A stretch of 64,000 nucleotides of DNA, from IMG/VR virus record IMGVR_UViG_3300047476_002143, positions 1-64,000 of that record. The stretch is one strand, 5' to 3'. Both the position numbers and the translations under genes were made by a program. Position 1 is the first letter of the stretch. Each line of letters opens with the position of its first letter. Below are positions 1 through 8,017 of this stretch, in pieces. The notes under the pieces are model-generated. The model did not search any database. It saw only the letters and a program-made list of their open reading frames with translations, and was not told the DNA's origin. This DNA is from a virus.

Positions 1-2
1 GT

Positions 3-62
3 GATGGTAAATGGCATTGGTGGAGTAAAGAACAGGTAGATAATTTTTTTGAGGAAATATAA
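3..62 (+). CDS. C-terminal tail of a gene cut by the window edge
   Basis: One frame is open from the first bases and encodes 19 residues, rich in Trp and ending in FFEEI, before a TAA stop. The rest lies outside the window. It converges on the next gene with only a few bases between them. Function cannot be told. Confidence 0.4.
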   Translation, partial: DGKWHWWSKEQVDNFFEEI

Positions 63-67
63 AAATC

Positions 68-688
68 TTAGGACACCCTTTTCAGTATCTTGTTGATAAT
101 CTCAATCAGAATTTGTCCTGAAACCACCACGACCCCAGAAGCTAATATTCTTTCGGTCATAATTTCCGAAGCCCCCCAAAAATCTTTTGTATTATAAGCA
201 ACGTTCATCAAATCCGTAATCAAAGGAAGTAAAAAAGCATATGAAATTGTTTCTTGGACGGAGCTCAAAGTGAGAGAAAGACTTTCTAAAAAACCGACAA
301 AGGATTTTTTCAATTTGTCTGACTTTTCTAAAACCGATTCAAAATATTCCGATAACCCATTTTCTTTAATTTTACTCAAGATGTTGGAAATGTTTTTCTT
401 TTGTCCGTAGAAATTAACAGCAGCTATACCCACCAAAATAAGAGCAGTTTGTTCCTCGTTTAAATCGAACGAACCCTCTCTCAAGTACATTTCCAATGGT
501 AACATAAAACCACCGATAGCGGTTCCCATAGTTAACAGAAATCTTACGTTCAAATTGAACTTTCTTTTTGATATCGTAACTATCTTATGAGTTAACGAAT
601 ACATCATTTTCATGTAGTTTGTTAACTTAGAGTCATTTGCCTCTTTGATAATAATCTTTAATTGTTGTTCTGTCAGAATATAATTCAT
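68..688 (-). CDS. Multi-pass membrane protein, unknown function
   Basis: Encodes about 206 residues with hydrophobic stretches near residues 49-66, 81-94, 148-164 and 190-206, so it is probably an integral membrane protein. I chose the ATG at 688, not the upstream ATG at 703, because the phage motif TATTTAT (minus strand, 694-700) ends five bases before it. The N-terminus begins MNYILTEQQ; the [LIV]xEQ signature recurs near the start of several other proteins here. No family recognised. Confidence 0.65.
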   Translation of the reverse strand: MNYILTEQQLKIIIKEANDSKLTNYMKMMYSLTHKIVTISKRKFNLNVRFLLTMGTAIGGFMLPLEMYLREGSFDLNEEQTALILVGIAAVNFYGQKKNISNILSKIKENGLSEYFESVLEKSDKLKKSFVGFLESLSLTLSSVQETISYAFLLPLITDLMNVAYNTKDFWGASEIMTERILASGVVVVSGQILIEIINKILKRVS

Positions 689-693
689 ACACA

Positions 694-719
694 ATAAATA
701 CATTGTTAAATATATTTAT
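694..719. promoter_or_regulatory. Divergent pair of TATTTAT phage promoter motifs
   Basis: TATTTAT occurs on the minus strand at 694-700, five bases before the ATG at 688, and on the plus strand at 713-719, four bases before the ATG at 724. The same spacing is seen at a dozen other start codons in the window. The promoter role is inferred from position; the T4 late box TATAAATA is comparable in composition. Confidence 0.6.
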
Positions 720-723
720 TTAT

Positions 724-1326
724 ATGTTGAACCCTGAATTAAAAATAGGTGACAGAATAGTCTGTTTTGCAATGGAAGACGAGGTCTCAGTACCTCCTGG
801 TACAAAAGGTACTGTTACGAAAGTACAAAGAGACCCTTTCGAAGAAGATGAAAAAATTATTAGTGTAAAGTGGGATAATGGAAGCACTTTATCGTTATTA
901 TCTAGTGTGGATAAATGGAAGTTTGTAAAACAAAAGATTCAAGAACAGCCCAGTAGAGAAGATGACCCTCATGCTCACTTTATGGGCACTAATAGGGAAT
1001 TAAGAAGAGCCTTTGATTTGAATTATTTTTTAGAATATTTTAAATTGTTACAGAAAAGCGGTATTACGAATATGTTTGGTTCTTCTCCTTTTGTTTATAT
1101 GGACGCAGAACATCTGGAAAGATATTATGGTGAAGATAGAGAAGAGGATGAAAATTTTCAAAACCTACTCGAAATTCAAGACGAAGCAAGGAGTAAATTT
1201 CTAAGCGGATTAGTTGAATTTGCTCAGTTGAAAAATATTGATTTGAATGATGATTCTAGAATCAACTCTTTGGCCAGAAAATTGGGAATAAGCTTGCTAC
1301 AATACTATATGATGTTTTACCGTTAA
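724..1326 (+). CDS. Phage protein with N-terminal SH3-like fold, unknown function
   Basis: Encodes 200 residues. The first 60 residues (GDRIVCF...VPPGTKGTV...VKWDNGSTLSL) have the pattern of a small beta-barrel of KOW/SH3 type, often used for nucleic acid or protein contacts. The rest is helical and acidic. The start at 724 is preferred over 703 because TATTTAT ends four bases upstream. It converges with thyA and overlaps its stop by four bases. Confidence 0.6.
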   Translation: MLNPELKIGDRIVCFAMEDEVSVPPGTKGTVTKVQRDPFEEDEKIISVKWDNGSTLSLLSSVDKWKFVKQKIQEQPSREDDPHAHFMGTNRELRRAFDLNYFLEYFKLLQKSGITNMFGSSPFVYMDAEHLERYYGEDREEDENFQNLLEIQDEARSKFLSGLVEFAQLKNIDLNDDSRINSLARKLGISLLQYYMMFYR

Positions 1327-2048
1327 TTACTAAGAGGTGCCTTAATCTTCGGGTGTGATTGATAGTTAATCAACTCAAAACAATCAGGTCTATAACTTAG
1401 TATTTTTTCACTAAATCCTTTTTCGCCCAAATTTTCCTTAACCGCTTCGTGCATATACCAATTTCTTTCAGTAATTTTTACTTTAGGTAACTCATATGGA
1501 GTTCTAGTAATCTGCTCTTTCGCTTGTTCGATATGATTTGAATAAAGATGTACGTCACCTAAGTTGCCAATTAATTCATCAGGAACCATATTCACTTCTC
1601 TTGCAATAATTTCTAACAACAAACCATAGGATGCTATGTTAAACGGCAGACCAAGTAATGTATCTACACTTCGTTGATTCCACATTAGAGAGATTGCTCG
1701 TGTTGGAATATTTTGTTTATCCATTTCAACAGATATTTCCCCAATACTATTCCAAGGTCCATCGGTGTCGTTAAGTAATTTAACTCTTTCTTCCCAACTC
1801 AACTCTCTAGTATAAACTTGAAATCCATAATGACAAGGTGGAAGAACTTGATGTGGTAAATCAGATGCGTTCCACGCTGATATAAGCAATCTGCGACTAT
1901 CAGGATTCTCTTTAAGTTGTTTAATCAACTCTGATATTTGGTCAATACCTTTGTTACCAAACTCGTTATTAAATTCTTTGTCTGTTTTTAATTTCCGTAG
2001 GAATTCTTCTTTTGAAAATGGAGTTCCGTCTTCGTGTGTATATTTCAT
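1323..2048 (-). CDS. thyA: Thymidylate synthase, C-terminal piece (split gene)
   Basis: Carries the catalytic half of thymidylate synthase, which methylates dUMP to dTMP with methylene-tetrahydrofolate. Visible signatures are PPCHYGFQ with the nucleophilic Cys, the dUMP-binding RSVDTLLGLPFNIASY, the DVHLYSNH motif and the C-terminal YQSHPKIKAPLS. The N-terminal half (folate and Arg-loop region) is a separate gene at 2800-3345, with an HNH gene between them. Its own ATG lies just after the HNH stop codon, suggesting coupled translation. The two halves may assemble into one enzyme. A segment at residues 10-33 resembles residues near the end of the other half. Confidence 0.9.
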   Translation of the reverse strand: MKYTHEDGTPFSKEEFLRKLKTDKEFNNEFGNKGIDQISELIKQLKENPDSRRLLISAWNASDLPHQVLPPCHYGFQVYTRELSWEERVKLLNDTDGPWNSIGEISVEMDKQNIPTRAISLMWNQRSVDTLLGLPFNIASYGLLLEIIAREVNMVPDELIGNLGDVHLYSNHIEQAKEQITRTPYELPKVKITERNWYMHEAVKENLGEKGFSEKILSYRPDCFELINYQSHPKIKAPLSN

Positions 2049-2052
2049 AACT

Positions 2053-2754
2053 TTAATTTATATAAAACCAATTTTTATATTTTTCCTTATGTTTTTGTGA
2101 ACGACCTCTACCTTGTAATATCCATCTAATAGAGAATTCATTCATATTAAGAAAATCCGCAGCCGCTTTCGCAGATTCAAACTCAACACCATCTATTGAA
2201 CATCTTTTGTTTGATGATGCGGGCATCTTCCTACCTTCATATTTTTTAATTTTATCGGTGTTCGCTTTGTTTGATATATTTGAACCATTAAACCTACCTT
2301 GTAACCATCCTTCTTCAATAATTTTAGGGTCATCAGGAAGTGCTCGTAAATTTCTACCATCAGGTTTATGATACCATTTAGTTCCTATTAAACTTTCTTT
2401 AATAGAATTTATTTGATTCTCAGATGGTTTGAATTTTTGCCATATCTCCAACATTTGTCGTTTAGCATATTCATAAACTCTTGAGGATGGTTTATACCTC
2501 GTTTGGTTATCTGAACTACGACACATTGACCAAAACGCATATCTTAAATCAGTATTATTTGGGTATATTTCGTGTAATAACCAATGAATTAAAAAATGCT
2601 CTCTAGCGGTTAATTCAACTAAATTATTTGGTTCATTGGTTCCGTTCATACATTTTGGTATAATGTGGTGTGTTTCAACATACCCTTCCAATTTCCTATT
2701 TTTTGCTCTGTTAATTATGCTGTCGTGTATTTTTTGATGATTCATATTTTCCAT
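2053..2754 (-). CDS. HNH homing endonuclease inserted in thyA
   Basis: Encodes 233 residues. The N-terminal HNH nuclease region reads VETHHIIPKCMNGTNEPNNLVELTAREHFLIHWLL, the pattern of phage HNH homing endonucleases. The C-terminal third (GVEFESAKAAADFLNMNEFSIRWILQGR) looks like the small DNA-binding repeat of NUMOD type. It sits exactly between the two halves of thymidylate synthase and has its own TATTTAT motif (minus strand, 2767-2773). About 45 bases separate it from the upstream half and none from the downstream half, too little for a group I intron core. Confidence 0.88.
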   Translation of the reverse strand: MENMNHQKIHDSIINRAKNRKLEGYVETHHIIPKCMNGTNEPNNLVELTAREHFLIHWLLHEIYPNNTDLRYAFWSMCRSSDNQTRYKPSSRVYEYAKRQMLEIWQKFKPSENQINSIKESLIGTKWYHKPDGRNLRALPDDPKIIEEGWLQGRFNGSNISNKANTDKIKKYEGRKMPASSNKRCSIDGVEFESAKAAADFLNMNEFSIRWILQGRGRSQKHKEKYKNWFYIN

Positions 2755-2799
2755 TGTTTACTATATATAAATATGGTAATAAATGGAAAAAGATTAACA

Positions 2800-3345
2800 T
2801 TATTGAACTTTTTTCAAATAATCTTCATACAACTCATCATCGGATTTACCATTCCAGTTACGCCAGCCGTGACCATAGATTGGTCCTAACTCACCCCACT
2901 TCTTAGCAAACTCATCATCGGTTTTGATTTTGTTGATGAACTCTTCTTGTGTTAAGCGTTCATAAATTGGATAACCACTAGAATAGTCTGTTTTTCTTTT
3001 CCATACCATAGAACTTCTTAATGGGTCTGAGTCACTGCCAATAACTTCTTCTAAAGGTGTTATCTTACAATAGTTCTTATAAGCATCGCCATCCCAAATG
3101 TGACAATCGTAATCCAAAAGAAATTTGATATTAGTATCACCTCTTAGGAACCATAACAACTCAGCCACCATAGTTTTCCATGCCATCTTCTTTGTAGTTA
3201 GTAATGGAAATCCCTCTTTCATATTGTGACGGATTTGCCAACCGAAGATTGATTTGGTTCCTGTACCTGTACGGTCTTTCTTATCTACACCAAAATGTAG
3301 GATATGTTCTAATAATTCTTTATATTGACGGTCTATGCTATTCAT
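2800..3345 (-). CDS. thyA: Thymidylate synthase, N-terminal piece (split gene)
   Basis: Encodes the first half of thymidylate synthase: the phosphate-binding DRTGTGTKSIFG, the FPLLTTKKM...ELLWFLRGDTN core and the ELGPIYGHGWRNW motif. The frame ends with LKKVQ and a TAA, far short of the active-site Cys, which is in the separate gene at 1323-2048. Both pieces look intact apart from the split, so they may act as a two-chain enzyme. The start ATG overlaps the stop of the upstream Smr-like gene by four bases. Confidence 0.9.
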   Translation of the reverse strand: MNSIDRQYKELLEHILHFGVDKKDRTGTGTKSIFGWQIRHNMKEGFPLLTTKKMAWKTMVAELLWFLRGDTNIKFLLDYDCHIWDGDAYKNYCKITPLEEVIGSDSDPLRSSMVWKRKTDYSSGYPIYERLTQEEFINKIKTDDEFAKKWGELGPIYGHGWRNWNGKSDDELYEDYLKKVQ

Positions 3346-3554
3346 GATAATACAATTATTTCACCTGAGTTATGTACAGGTATGTTATAAGTAAATTTAT
3401 TGAGTTTTAAAACATCCTCAACAAGATTTCGCATCATTTCAGACCTACCTACAATGATTCTTACAGGAAGTTTCTTAGAATTTAGAAAAACAAAATTTTC
3501 AACTTCTAATTGAACTTGATGATGAAAATATCCGTGTAGGTCTAATTCTTTCAT
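3342..3554 (-). CDS. Small Smr-domain protein
   Basis: A 70-residue protein starting with ELDLHGYFHHQVQLEVENFV and containing PVRIIVGRS, which match the start and core strand of the Smr domain (LDLHG motif). Smr domains bind or nick structured nucleic acids, and stand-alone phage copies are small like this one. It overlaps both neighbours by about four bases, so it is part of a translationally coupled operon that runs to thyA. Confidence 0.65.
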   Translation of the reverse strand: MKELDLHGYFHHQVQLEVENFVFLNSKKLPVRIIVGRSEMMRNLVEDVLKLNKFTYNIPVHNSGEIIVLS

Positions 3555-3844
3555 TCTGTTTCGTCTGAAATTATATTACCTAATTCTTCAGCAGCCTTCG
3601 GATTTCTTTCCTCCAATATTCTGAAGGCAATATGAAATCTGTTAGTTTCTATTTCACAAGGATATAATTCGGCATACAAAGAATCTTTTTGGTTTTCTAA
3701 GATTCTAATCTTATCTTTTAATTTATTAATTTCAAGTTCATACCTTTTATCAACTTTGTATCTTTCTGAGCCATTTTTAACTACAACCCAAATTGAAAAA
3801 AGTGTTAAGATTACAACTAAGAATCTTAAGGTTTTATCTGCCAT
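3551..3844 (-). CDS. Membrane-anchored coiled-coil protein
   Basis: A 97-residue protein with one N-terminal transmembrane helix (LRFLVVILTLFSIWVVV) followed by a charged helical stretch (ELEINKLKDKIRILENQKDSLYAEL) that looks like a coiled coil. The layout resembles small inner-membrane phage proteins, including inner spanins, but no spanin partner is visible next to it. Function unknown. Confidence 0.55.
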   Translation of the reverse strand: MADKTLRFLVVILTLFSIWVVVKNGSERYKVDKRYELEINKLKDKIRILENQKDSLYAELYPCEIETNRFHIAFRILEERNPKAAEELGNIISDETE

Positions 3845-3847
3845 AAA

Positions 3848-4621
3848 TTATTGTTTTTTTTTAAAAAAATTGTGAAACAAAGATAGTTCTTTTTTTTCAT
3901 TTCGTAAACCAAAATAACTAGTCTTTCTACCATTCCAATTTTTTCCCATTTCATTTATGGTTGAATTTTCAGAATCAAGATGAATTGCAATAATTTCAGG
4001 TATTAGTGCTCTATTTTTTCTTGACCATTTTTTTGCGAAAAGAACATCGGTTCTGTCTGCGGCTCCGTGTACTTCAGGATATTCATAAACTTTGGAAGTA
4101 CCAGGGTGCCACATTTGAAAAAACCCAATTGGTTCATAACCCTCGGCCATATATTCACCTATCCTAACACCCATCGGAAAAACAGTGGGGTGAATATAAA
4201 CCCATCCTGTGTGAGTTTGTCTTGGTAAGGAAATGAACTCCATCCAGGATTCAAAATTTGGACACATCATTCTATCTATACCATATAGATTTCTTTCATC
4301 TAGGGAAATTCTCTCTAATATACCCCTTGTTAAGGGAGGTAGGTAGATATCAGCATCTAAATGAATCACCCATCCTTTTTTTGAAAGTTTTTTCAATCCC
4401 GCATTAATCCCTTTGGCCTTATTGAATGGGTCTCCGTTTTTTGTAAATTCATCTGTGACAACGCACTCAACGTTGTAATACTCGCAAAGTTTCTGTGTTT
4501 GCTCATCTTCAGGTGATGTAACAACCACCAAATGATTGAACACCGTCTTATTATATGCTAAGGTATGAGACAAAAAATCACTGTAGTTTACGCAGACAAT
4601 AACTCCTTCTAAAAACATCAT
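3848..4621 (-). CDS. GT-A type glycosyltransferase
   Basis: Encodes 257 residues with the layout of a small family-2-like glycosyltransferase: an N-terminal Rossmann-like strand, FNKAKGINAGLKKL, then HLDADIYLPP, where DAD is the metal-binding DxD motif. The C-terminal half contains WHPGTSK and HGAADRTDVLFAKKW, as in enzymes that modify DNA, glycan or surface structures. The acceptor cannot be told. A second, unrelated glycosyltransferase lies at 32198. It is followed downstream by the coupled Smr/thyA operon. Confidence 0.75.
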   Translation of the reverse strand: MMFLEGVIVCVNYSDFLSHTLAYNKTVFNHLVVVTSPEDEQTQKLCEYYNVECVVTDEFTKNGDPFNKAKGINAGLKKLSKKGWVIHLDADIYLPPLTRGILERISLDERNLYGIDRMMCPNFESWMEFISLPRQTHTGWVYIHPTVFPMGVRIGEYMAEGYEPIGFFQMWHPGTSKVYEYPEVHGAADRTDVLFAKKWSRKNRALIPEIIAIHLDSENSTINEMGKNWNGRKTSYFGLRNEKKELSLFHNFFKKKQ

Positions 4622-4675
4622 ATATTGGTTTTACTATAAGTATGATACCTAAAATCTTCGAATATTAACTTATTG

Positions 4676-4924
4676 TCAATAAATTCCGGCTCTTTTCTCC
4701 CAATCTTCCATGTATAATGTTATGGCTTTATTCTGCCTGCAAGAATGTGCATGTTCGTGGAGTAACGATTGGAATGCATCCTTTAGTTGTGTAAATTCTC
4801 CTTCAGAAGATTTCCTACCTATTTCATACGATTCTTTCAATGCACTTAATATTGCATTTTCATCAAATAACGTTGTGTGGGTCTGATGTTTTTTTAAAAT
4901 CTTGTTAAAATCTGGTTTGTTCAT
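4676..4924 (-). CDS. Small phage protein, unknown function
   Basis: About 82 residues from the ATG at 4924, whose bases form an ATGA overlap with the stop of the RNA ligase gene, favouring this start over the ATG six codons upstream. It contains EIGRKSSEGEFTQLKDAFQSLLHEHAHSC. No family recognised. Expressed with the ligase by coupling. Confidence 0.6.
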   Translation of the reverse strand: MNKPDFNKILKKHQTHTTLFDENAILSALKESYEIGRKSSEGEFTQLKDAFQSLLHEHAHSCRQNKAITLYMEDWEKRAGIY

Positions 4925-6045
4925 ATTTCTTCTTTTTGCCAAAATGGTTTGGAAAATATAGGTTTATTAAGTTTCCAAATCAACTCGTCTGCTTTATTTC
5001 TTTTTCCGTCCCAAATAGCAAACATGATACCATGTAGCTTTGGGTCAACATACTTTTTCAGATGTTCTGCAAATTCTTTTTTTGTTGGTTCCGGGTCAAC
5101 ATCATTATATTTTCCATATCTGAAATAATCATGAGTTTTACCACAATATTCAGATACAGAAAAATGGCCATATCTTAATGCACTTACTTGAGATTTAACC
5201 CACTTATCGAATTCATCAGGTACGATATCCACCAACTCAAGAACGTCTTTACCATCCTTTAAATGTTCCCAAATATCATAAGTTGTTAATTGAGTTAGTA
5301 TTTTATGTAGTCTAACATACTCTTCTCCCTTAACTTTCATTCTGAACCCGCTTTGGAATTTGATAACAAATCCTTCTTGATTTTGTGAAATTTTGGACTT
5401 CAGTTCGGAATAATCCCGAATTCCATCATATTTTTTGACAATTTTGAACCCGAGATTTTCATATAGATTTTTAAATCTTATACCCTCTAAGTGGATGTTA
5501 TTATCATGAATTCTGAGTTCATAACCGTCTTTATTGTCGATTACTGCAAGTAGTATTAAATCTTCATAATCATATTCGCAGACAATTCTATTTTCAGGAT
5601 ATATAATTTCAAAAAGATATGTGAACCCCTTCAATAATCTATCATATCTATATTTTTTGAGAATTTGCATTCCCTTTATTGCTTGGTCAGATGAAAAAGA
5701 ACCTTTGGTTGCCAATATCCATTCATCATTATAGTTGAATAATATACCTAAAGAACCATCCATTTTTTCGAAGACCTCAAAAGGTTCATTCGGTATTTTA
5801 AATTGAGACTCATTTTTACCAACTAACTCTTCGTAGTTAAAAAACTTATCGAAGGATTTTGCAATAACAGTTCCTTCATTGTCTAATACCAACCCGCGTG
5901 TTTTTAATGTAATATCATCCCACTTACCTTCGTATTGTGTCTTACGAGAGTAATTGTATATGGATATAGGTAAAGATGGGTGGTCATTTTTGACCACCCA
6001 ACCCTCTTCGACATATTGGTTTAATATTTCAAGATTTAGTTTCAT
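4921..6045 (-). CDS. rnlA: T4 RnlA-like RNA ligase 1
   Basis: A 374-residue ATP-dependent RNA ligase that seals 5'-phosphate and 3'-hydroxyl ends. The nucleotidyl-transferase motifs are in order: EKMDGSLG with the adenylated Lys (about residue 92), RGLVLD just upstream, FEIIYPENRIV (motif IIIa-like), EGFVIKF (motif IV) and MKVKGEEYVRLH (motif V). Length matches T4 Rnl1. In T4 this enzyme repairs tRNA cut in the anticodon loop by host defence nucleases. A P-loop kinase at 7061 and a HAD phosphatase-like protein at 31113 could supply end-healing. It overlaps its neighbours by one to four bases. Confidence 0.9.
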   Translation of the reverse strand: MKLNLEILNQYVEEGWVVKNDHPSLPISIYNYSRKTQYEGKWDDITLKTRGLVLDNEGTVIAKSFDKFFNYEELVGKNESQFKIPNEPFEVFEKMDGSLGILFNYNDEWILATKGSFSSDQAIKGMQILKKYRYDRLLKGFTYLFEIIYPENRIVCEYDYEDLILLAVIDNKDGYELRIHDNNIHLEGIRFKNLYENLGFKIVKKYDGIRDYSELKSKISQNQEGFVIKFQSGFRMKVKGEEYVRLHKILTQLTTYDIWEHLKDGKDVLELVDIVPDEFDKWVKSQVSALRYGHFSVSEYCGKTHDYFRYGKYNDVDPEPTKKEFAEHLKKYVDPKLHGIMFAIWDGKRNKADELIWKLNKPIFSKPFWQKEEI

Positions 6046-6272
6046 TACGCAATTTCTGAATTAAGAACCTCACCAGGTTCAAATGAGTCTATAGTATATT
6101 TTTTGAAGTAATCATCAGTCCAAGTAAGAGATTCTTTGGTGAACCAATCCTTCTTTGGGTAGTCTGTTTTTTCCAAATATTTGTTTAAGTTATCTATGGC
6201 CTGTTTTTCGGATTCTGCCACAGTGAAAAATTGTTCACCGTAATTATTCGGATTAAAATAATATAGTTTCAT
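6045..6272 (-). CDS. Small phage protein, unknown function
   Basis: A 75-residue protein (MKLYYFNPNNYGEQFFTVAES) with a beta-rich start and no recognised domain. The short N-terminal pattern, in which a residue or field value is followed by EKQAIDNLNKYL, is common among small phage proteins. It shares one base with the RNA ligase start and overlaps the next gene by twenty bases. Confidence 0.55.
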   Translation of the reverse strand: MKLYYFNPNNYGEQFFTVAESEKQAIDNLNKYLEKTDYPKKDWFTKESLTWTDDYFKKYTIDSFEPGEVLNSEIA

Positions 6273-6606
6273 TTTTATATTTTTTTTTCTTTGAACTTTT
6301 GTTAACTACAAAGTTAACCACCATCGACCCGATAAACGCACCTGTGGTTGTGGATAATAGGTCACCAAAATTTCCAGACTTAGGAGAATTTTTGTGGTCA
6401 ATAATTTCTTTTATTAGTCCAGCAGATAACCCGGTCACAGTACCAACTATCAACCTCTCTTTGGAGGTTTTCCCAAAATAACTCGATGATAAAGACCCTA
6501 TAAAGTATCCACAAGAAAAATGAGATATTGAACTATTATCGAATAATTTTTGTGATTGAGAATTTAAAGATAAAAGTAAAAAACCAACTATAATTGGAAT
6601 CCTCAT
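6253..6606 (-). CDS. Exported small protein, YfiM/DUF2279-like pattern
   Basis: A 117-residue protein with an N-terminal signal sequence (MRIPIIVGFLLLSLNSQSQ) and two glycine/serine-rich hydrophobic segments. The pattern SHFSCGYFIGS...GKTSKERLIVGTVTGLSAGLIKEIIDH...GDLLSTTTGAFIG resembles small periplasmic or lipoprotein families such as YfiM. The exact role is unknown; these proteins are common in Bacteroidota and their phages. Confidence 0.6.
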   Translation of the reverse strand: MRIPIIVGFLLLSLNSQSQKLFDNSSISHFSCGYFIGSLSSSYFGKTSKERLIVGTVTGLSAGLIKEIIDHKNSPKSGNFGDLLSTTTGAFIGSMVVNFVVNKSSKKKKYKNETILF

Positions 6607-6607
6607 A

Positions 6608-6811
6608 CTATCGTTTAATTTCCATAACGGTATTTGCGATTGGAAGCCTGAGAACTGGATATCTTTTATCTTCCATCATGTCTGTTTGACGTACCTCATA
6701 AAATCCTTCCATAACCGCAACGGTTGGAACGTCTTCATAAGTCTTAGTGTTTCCGCCCTCAAAAGTTACCTCAGCGGTTTTGGTTGTTGTGTTAAAAATC
6801 AATGTTTGCAT
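6608..6811 (-). CDS. Small beta-rich phage protein
   Basis: A 67-residue protein beginning MQTLIFNTTTKTAEVTFEGG and continuing as alternating strands. No family recognised with confidence. It is packed two bases from the next gene in a run of small minus-strand genes of the early type. Confidence 0.55.
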   Translation of the reverse strand: MQTLIFNTTTKTAEVTFEGGNTKTYEDVPTVAVMEGFYEVRQTDMMEDKRYPVLRLPIANTVMEIKR

Positions 6812-6822
6812 ATTTGTTTGTT

Positions 6823-7059
6823 TTAAATTTCTTCATATCTAATTGTTGCATCACCTGCAACATGGTCAAAGCTCCTCCATCTTGTATATCCTATGTGTTT
6901 CGGAAGTAAGTGGTGTTCTCTATGAGAGCAGACTTCACATTCTCTAACCACAACTCTAACAAATTCACGACCATCAGGATGACCAGTGACTTTGTGTTTT
7001 TCTCTTTTGTATTTCCAAGAGTGTAATCCAATAATACAAAAAATTTTTCTAAATTTCAT
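6823..7059 (-). CDS. Small zinc-binding-like protein
   Basis: A 78-residue basic protein with FCIIGLHSW near the start and RECEVCSHREHHLLPKHIG in the middle. The two Cys residues with several His residues nearby could form a zinc site, as in small phage proteins with a C-x2-C element. Target unknown. It lies one base from the P-loop kinase gene. Confidence 0.55.
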   Translation of the reverse strand: MKFRKIFCIIGLHSWKYKREKHKVTGHPDGREFVRVVVRECEVCSHREHHLLPKHIGYTRWRSFDHVAGDATIRYEEI

Positions 7060-7060
7060 A

Positions 7061-7474
7061 CTAAAGTTTTATTTCGAACCTGTTTTTCATTATCTCTAAC
7101 TTGTCTTCAGGTACACCGTGTACATTTTTTCCACCGTGTCGATTTTCGACAATCAAAGATACAACTTTATATCCATATTTATCGGCTAAATCATAATAAT
7201 CTTTCATTTCCCACTCTTGAGTGAAGGTATTGGAAACAGCAATCTCAGGGTAATATTGTTGGTTCAGTTGATGGTCTTGCATTCTTATTTCAACCTCGTT
7301 TTTACACCAAGCATGTGCTTCCCTGATTTTTGAGCCATCAAAATTATAGTTTCCTTCTTTATCGTAGAAAAACTTATCCGCCTCACAAACGGCATATTCA
7401 TTCCAAATATTAGTTGCAAATGTAGATTTGCCTGAACCAGGAAGACCTCTTACCAAAAATAATATTCCACTCAT
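7061..7474 (-). CDS. P-loop kinase, polynucleotide kinase/N4BP2-like
   Basis: A 137-residue protein with an N-terminal Walker A motif GLPGSGKST (about residues 9-17), an Asp in CEADKFFYD and an internal EIAVSNTFTQEWEM. This is the pattern of the small AAA-type kinases related to the 5'-kinase part of polynucleotide kinases. With RNA ligase four genes downstream it may phosphorylate RNA 5' ends before sealing. The phosphatase part of T4 Pnkp is absent here. It overlaps the lipoprotein gene by four bases. Confidence 0.75.
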   Translation of the reverse strand: MSGILFLVRGLPGSGKSTFATNIWNEYAVCEADKFFYDKEGNYNFDGSKIREAHAWCKNEVEIRMQDHQLNQQYYPEIAVSNTFTQEWEMKDYYDLADKYGYKVVSLIVENRHGGKNVHGVPEDKLEIMKNRFEIKL

Positions 7475-7716
7475 TTGTAATAATTTTTAACTTTTTTTAT
7501 GTTAATATCTACAAGGATTCCGTCATTAGTTAAACGACCATAATGAAATGAGCTATCTTCTTTCACCATAACAACAACATCATAGCTCAATATCCTGCCG
7601 AATCCATTTCTATTATCTTCCAAAGTATCGACTATTACGTATTCATTAGAATTTAATACTGGCTCAACGCACCCTACAAATATAAGACAAACTACCCCAA
7701 ATAAAAATTTTTTCAT
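7471..7716 (-). CDS. Small lipoprotein
   Basis: An 81-residue protein with a lipoprotein signal: MKKF, a hydrophobic core, then a Cys after IFVG (lipobox position 16). The mature part is short and beta-rich. It is one of six phage lipoproteins in the window, most probably lipidated and placed in the cell envelope. Its job is unknown; superinfection exclusion or lysis are possible. Confidence 0.65.
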   Translation of the reverse strand: MKKFLFGVVCLIFVGCVEPVLNSNEYVIVDTLEDNRNGFGRILSYDVVVMVKEDSSFHYGRLTNDGILVDINIKKVKNYYK

Positions 7717-7717
7717 A

Positions 7718-8017
7718 TTAATATAAATCTTCTGAATATAATGTTTCTTTTAATTCTTTGGTTTGTCCTGCGTCAAAAGCAATTCTACCACCCTCTTTTC
7801 TGCCAACAAATCGATTTCTATTAGTTAAAAAACCTTGTTCTTTTTCAAAGATACCAAGTTTTTGTCTTTCAGAAACTAATCCTCCAATTTGTGGAAAAAT
7901 ACAACCATGCCTCCACCCACACAGAACCAATCCTGTGGTAATATTTTTTGGTTGAAGTCGGTATTCTTTGCCATCATCAAACCAAATTGCGGCACATAAA
8001 ATATATTCTTTTTCCAT
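7718..8017 (-). CDS. Conserved small phage protein
   Basis: About 99 residues starting MEKEYILCAAIWFDDGKEY and ending with FVGRKEGGRIAFDAGQTKEL. I recognise this as a widespread but uncharacterised phage family with conserved YILCAAI, GWRHGCIF and RKEGGRIAFDAGQ segments. The ATG at 8017 overlaps the stop of the upstream gene (TGATG), supporting this start over the GTG one codon earlier. Confidence 0.7.
   Translation of the reverse strand: MEKEYILCAAIWFDDGKEYRLQPKNITTGLVLCGWRHGCIFPQIGGLVSERQKLGIFEKEQGFLTNRNRFVGRKEGGRIAFDAGQTKELKETLYSEDLY

Noticed and set aside
2049-2799. A group I intron splitting thyA, as in T4 td
   Set aside because: The space outside the HNH gene is about 45 bases, no P/Q/R/S core could be found, the C-terminal half has its own ATG, and the upstream frame ends in a proper stop. 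A genes-in-pieces arrangement fits better.
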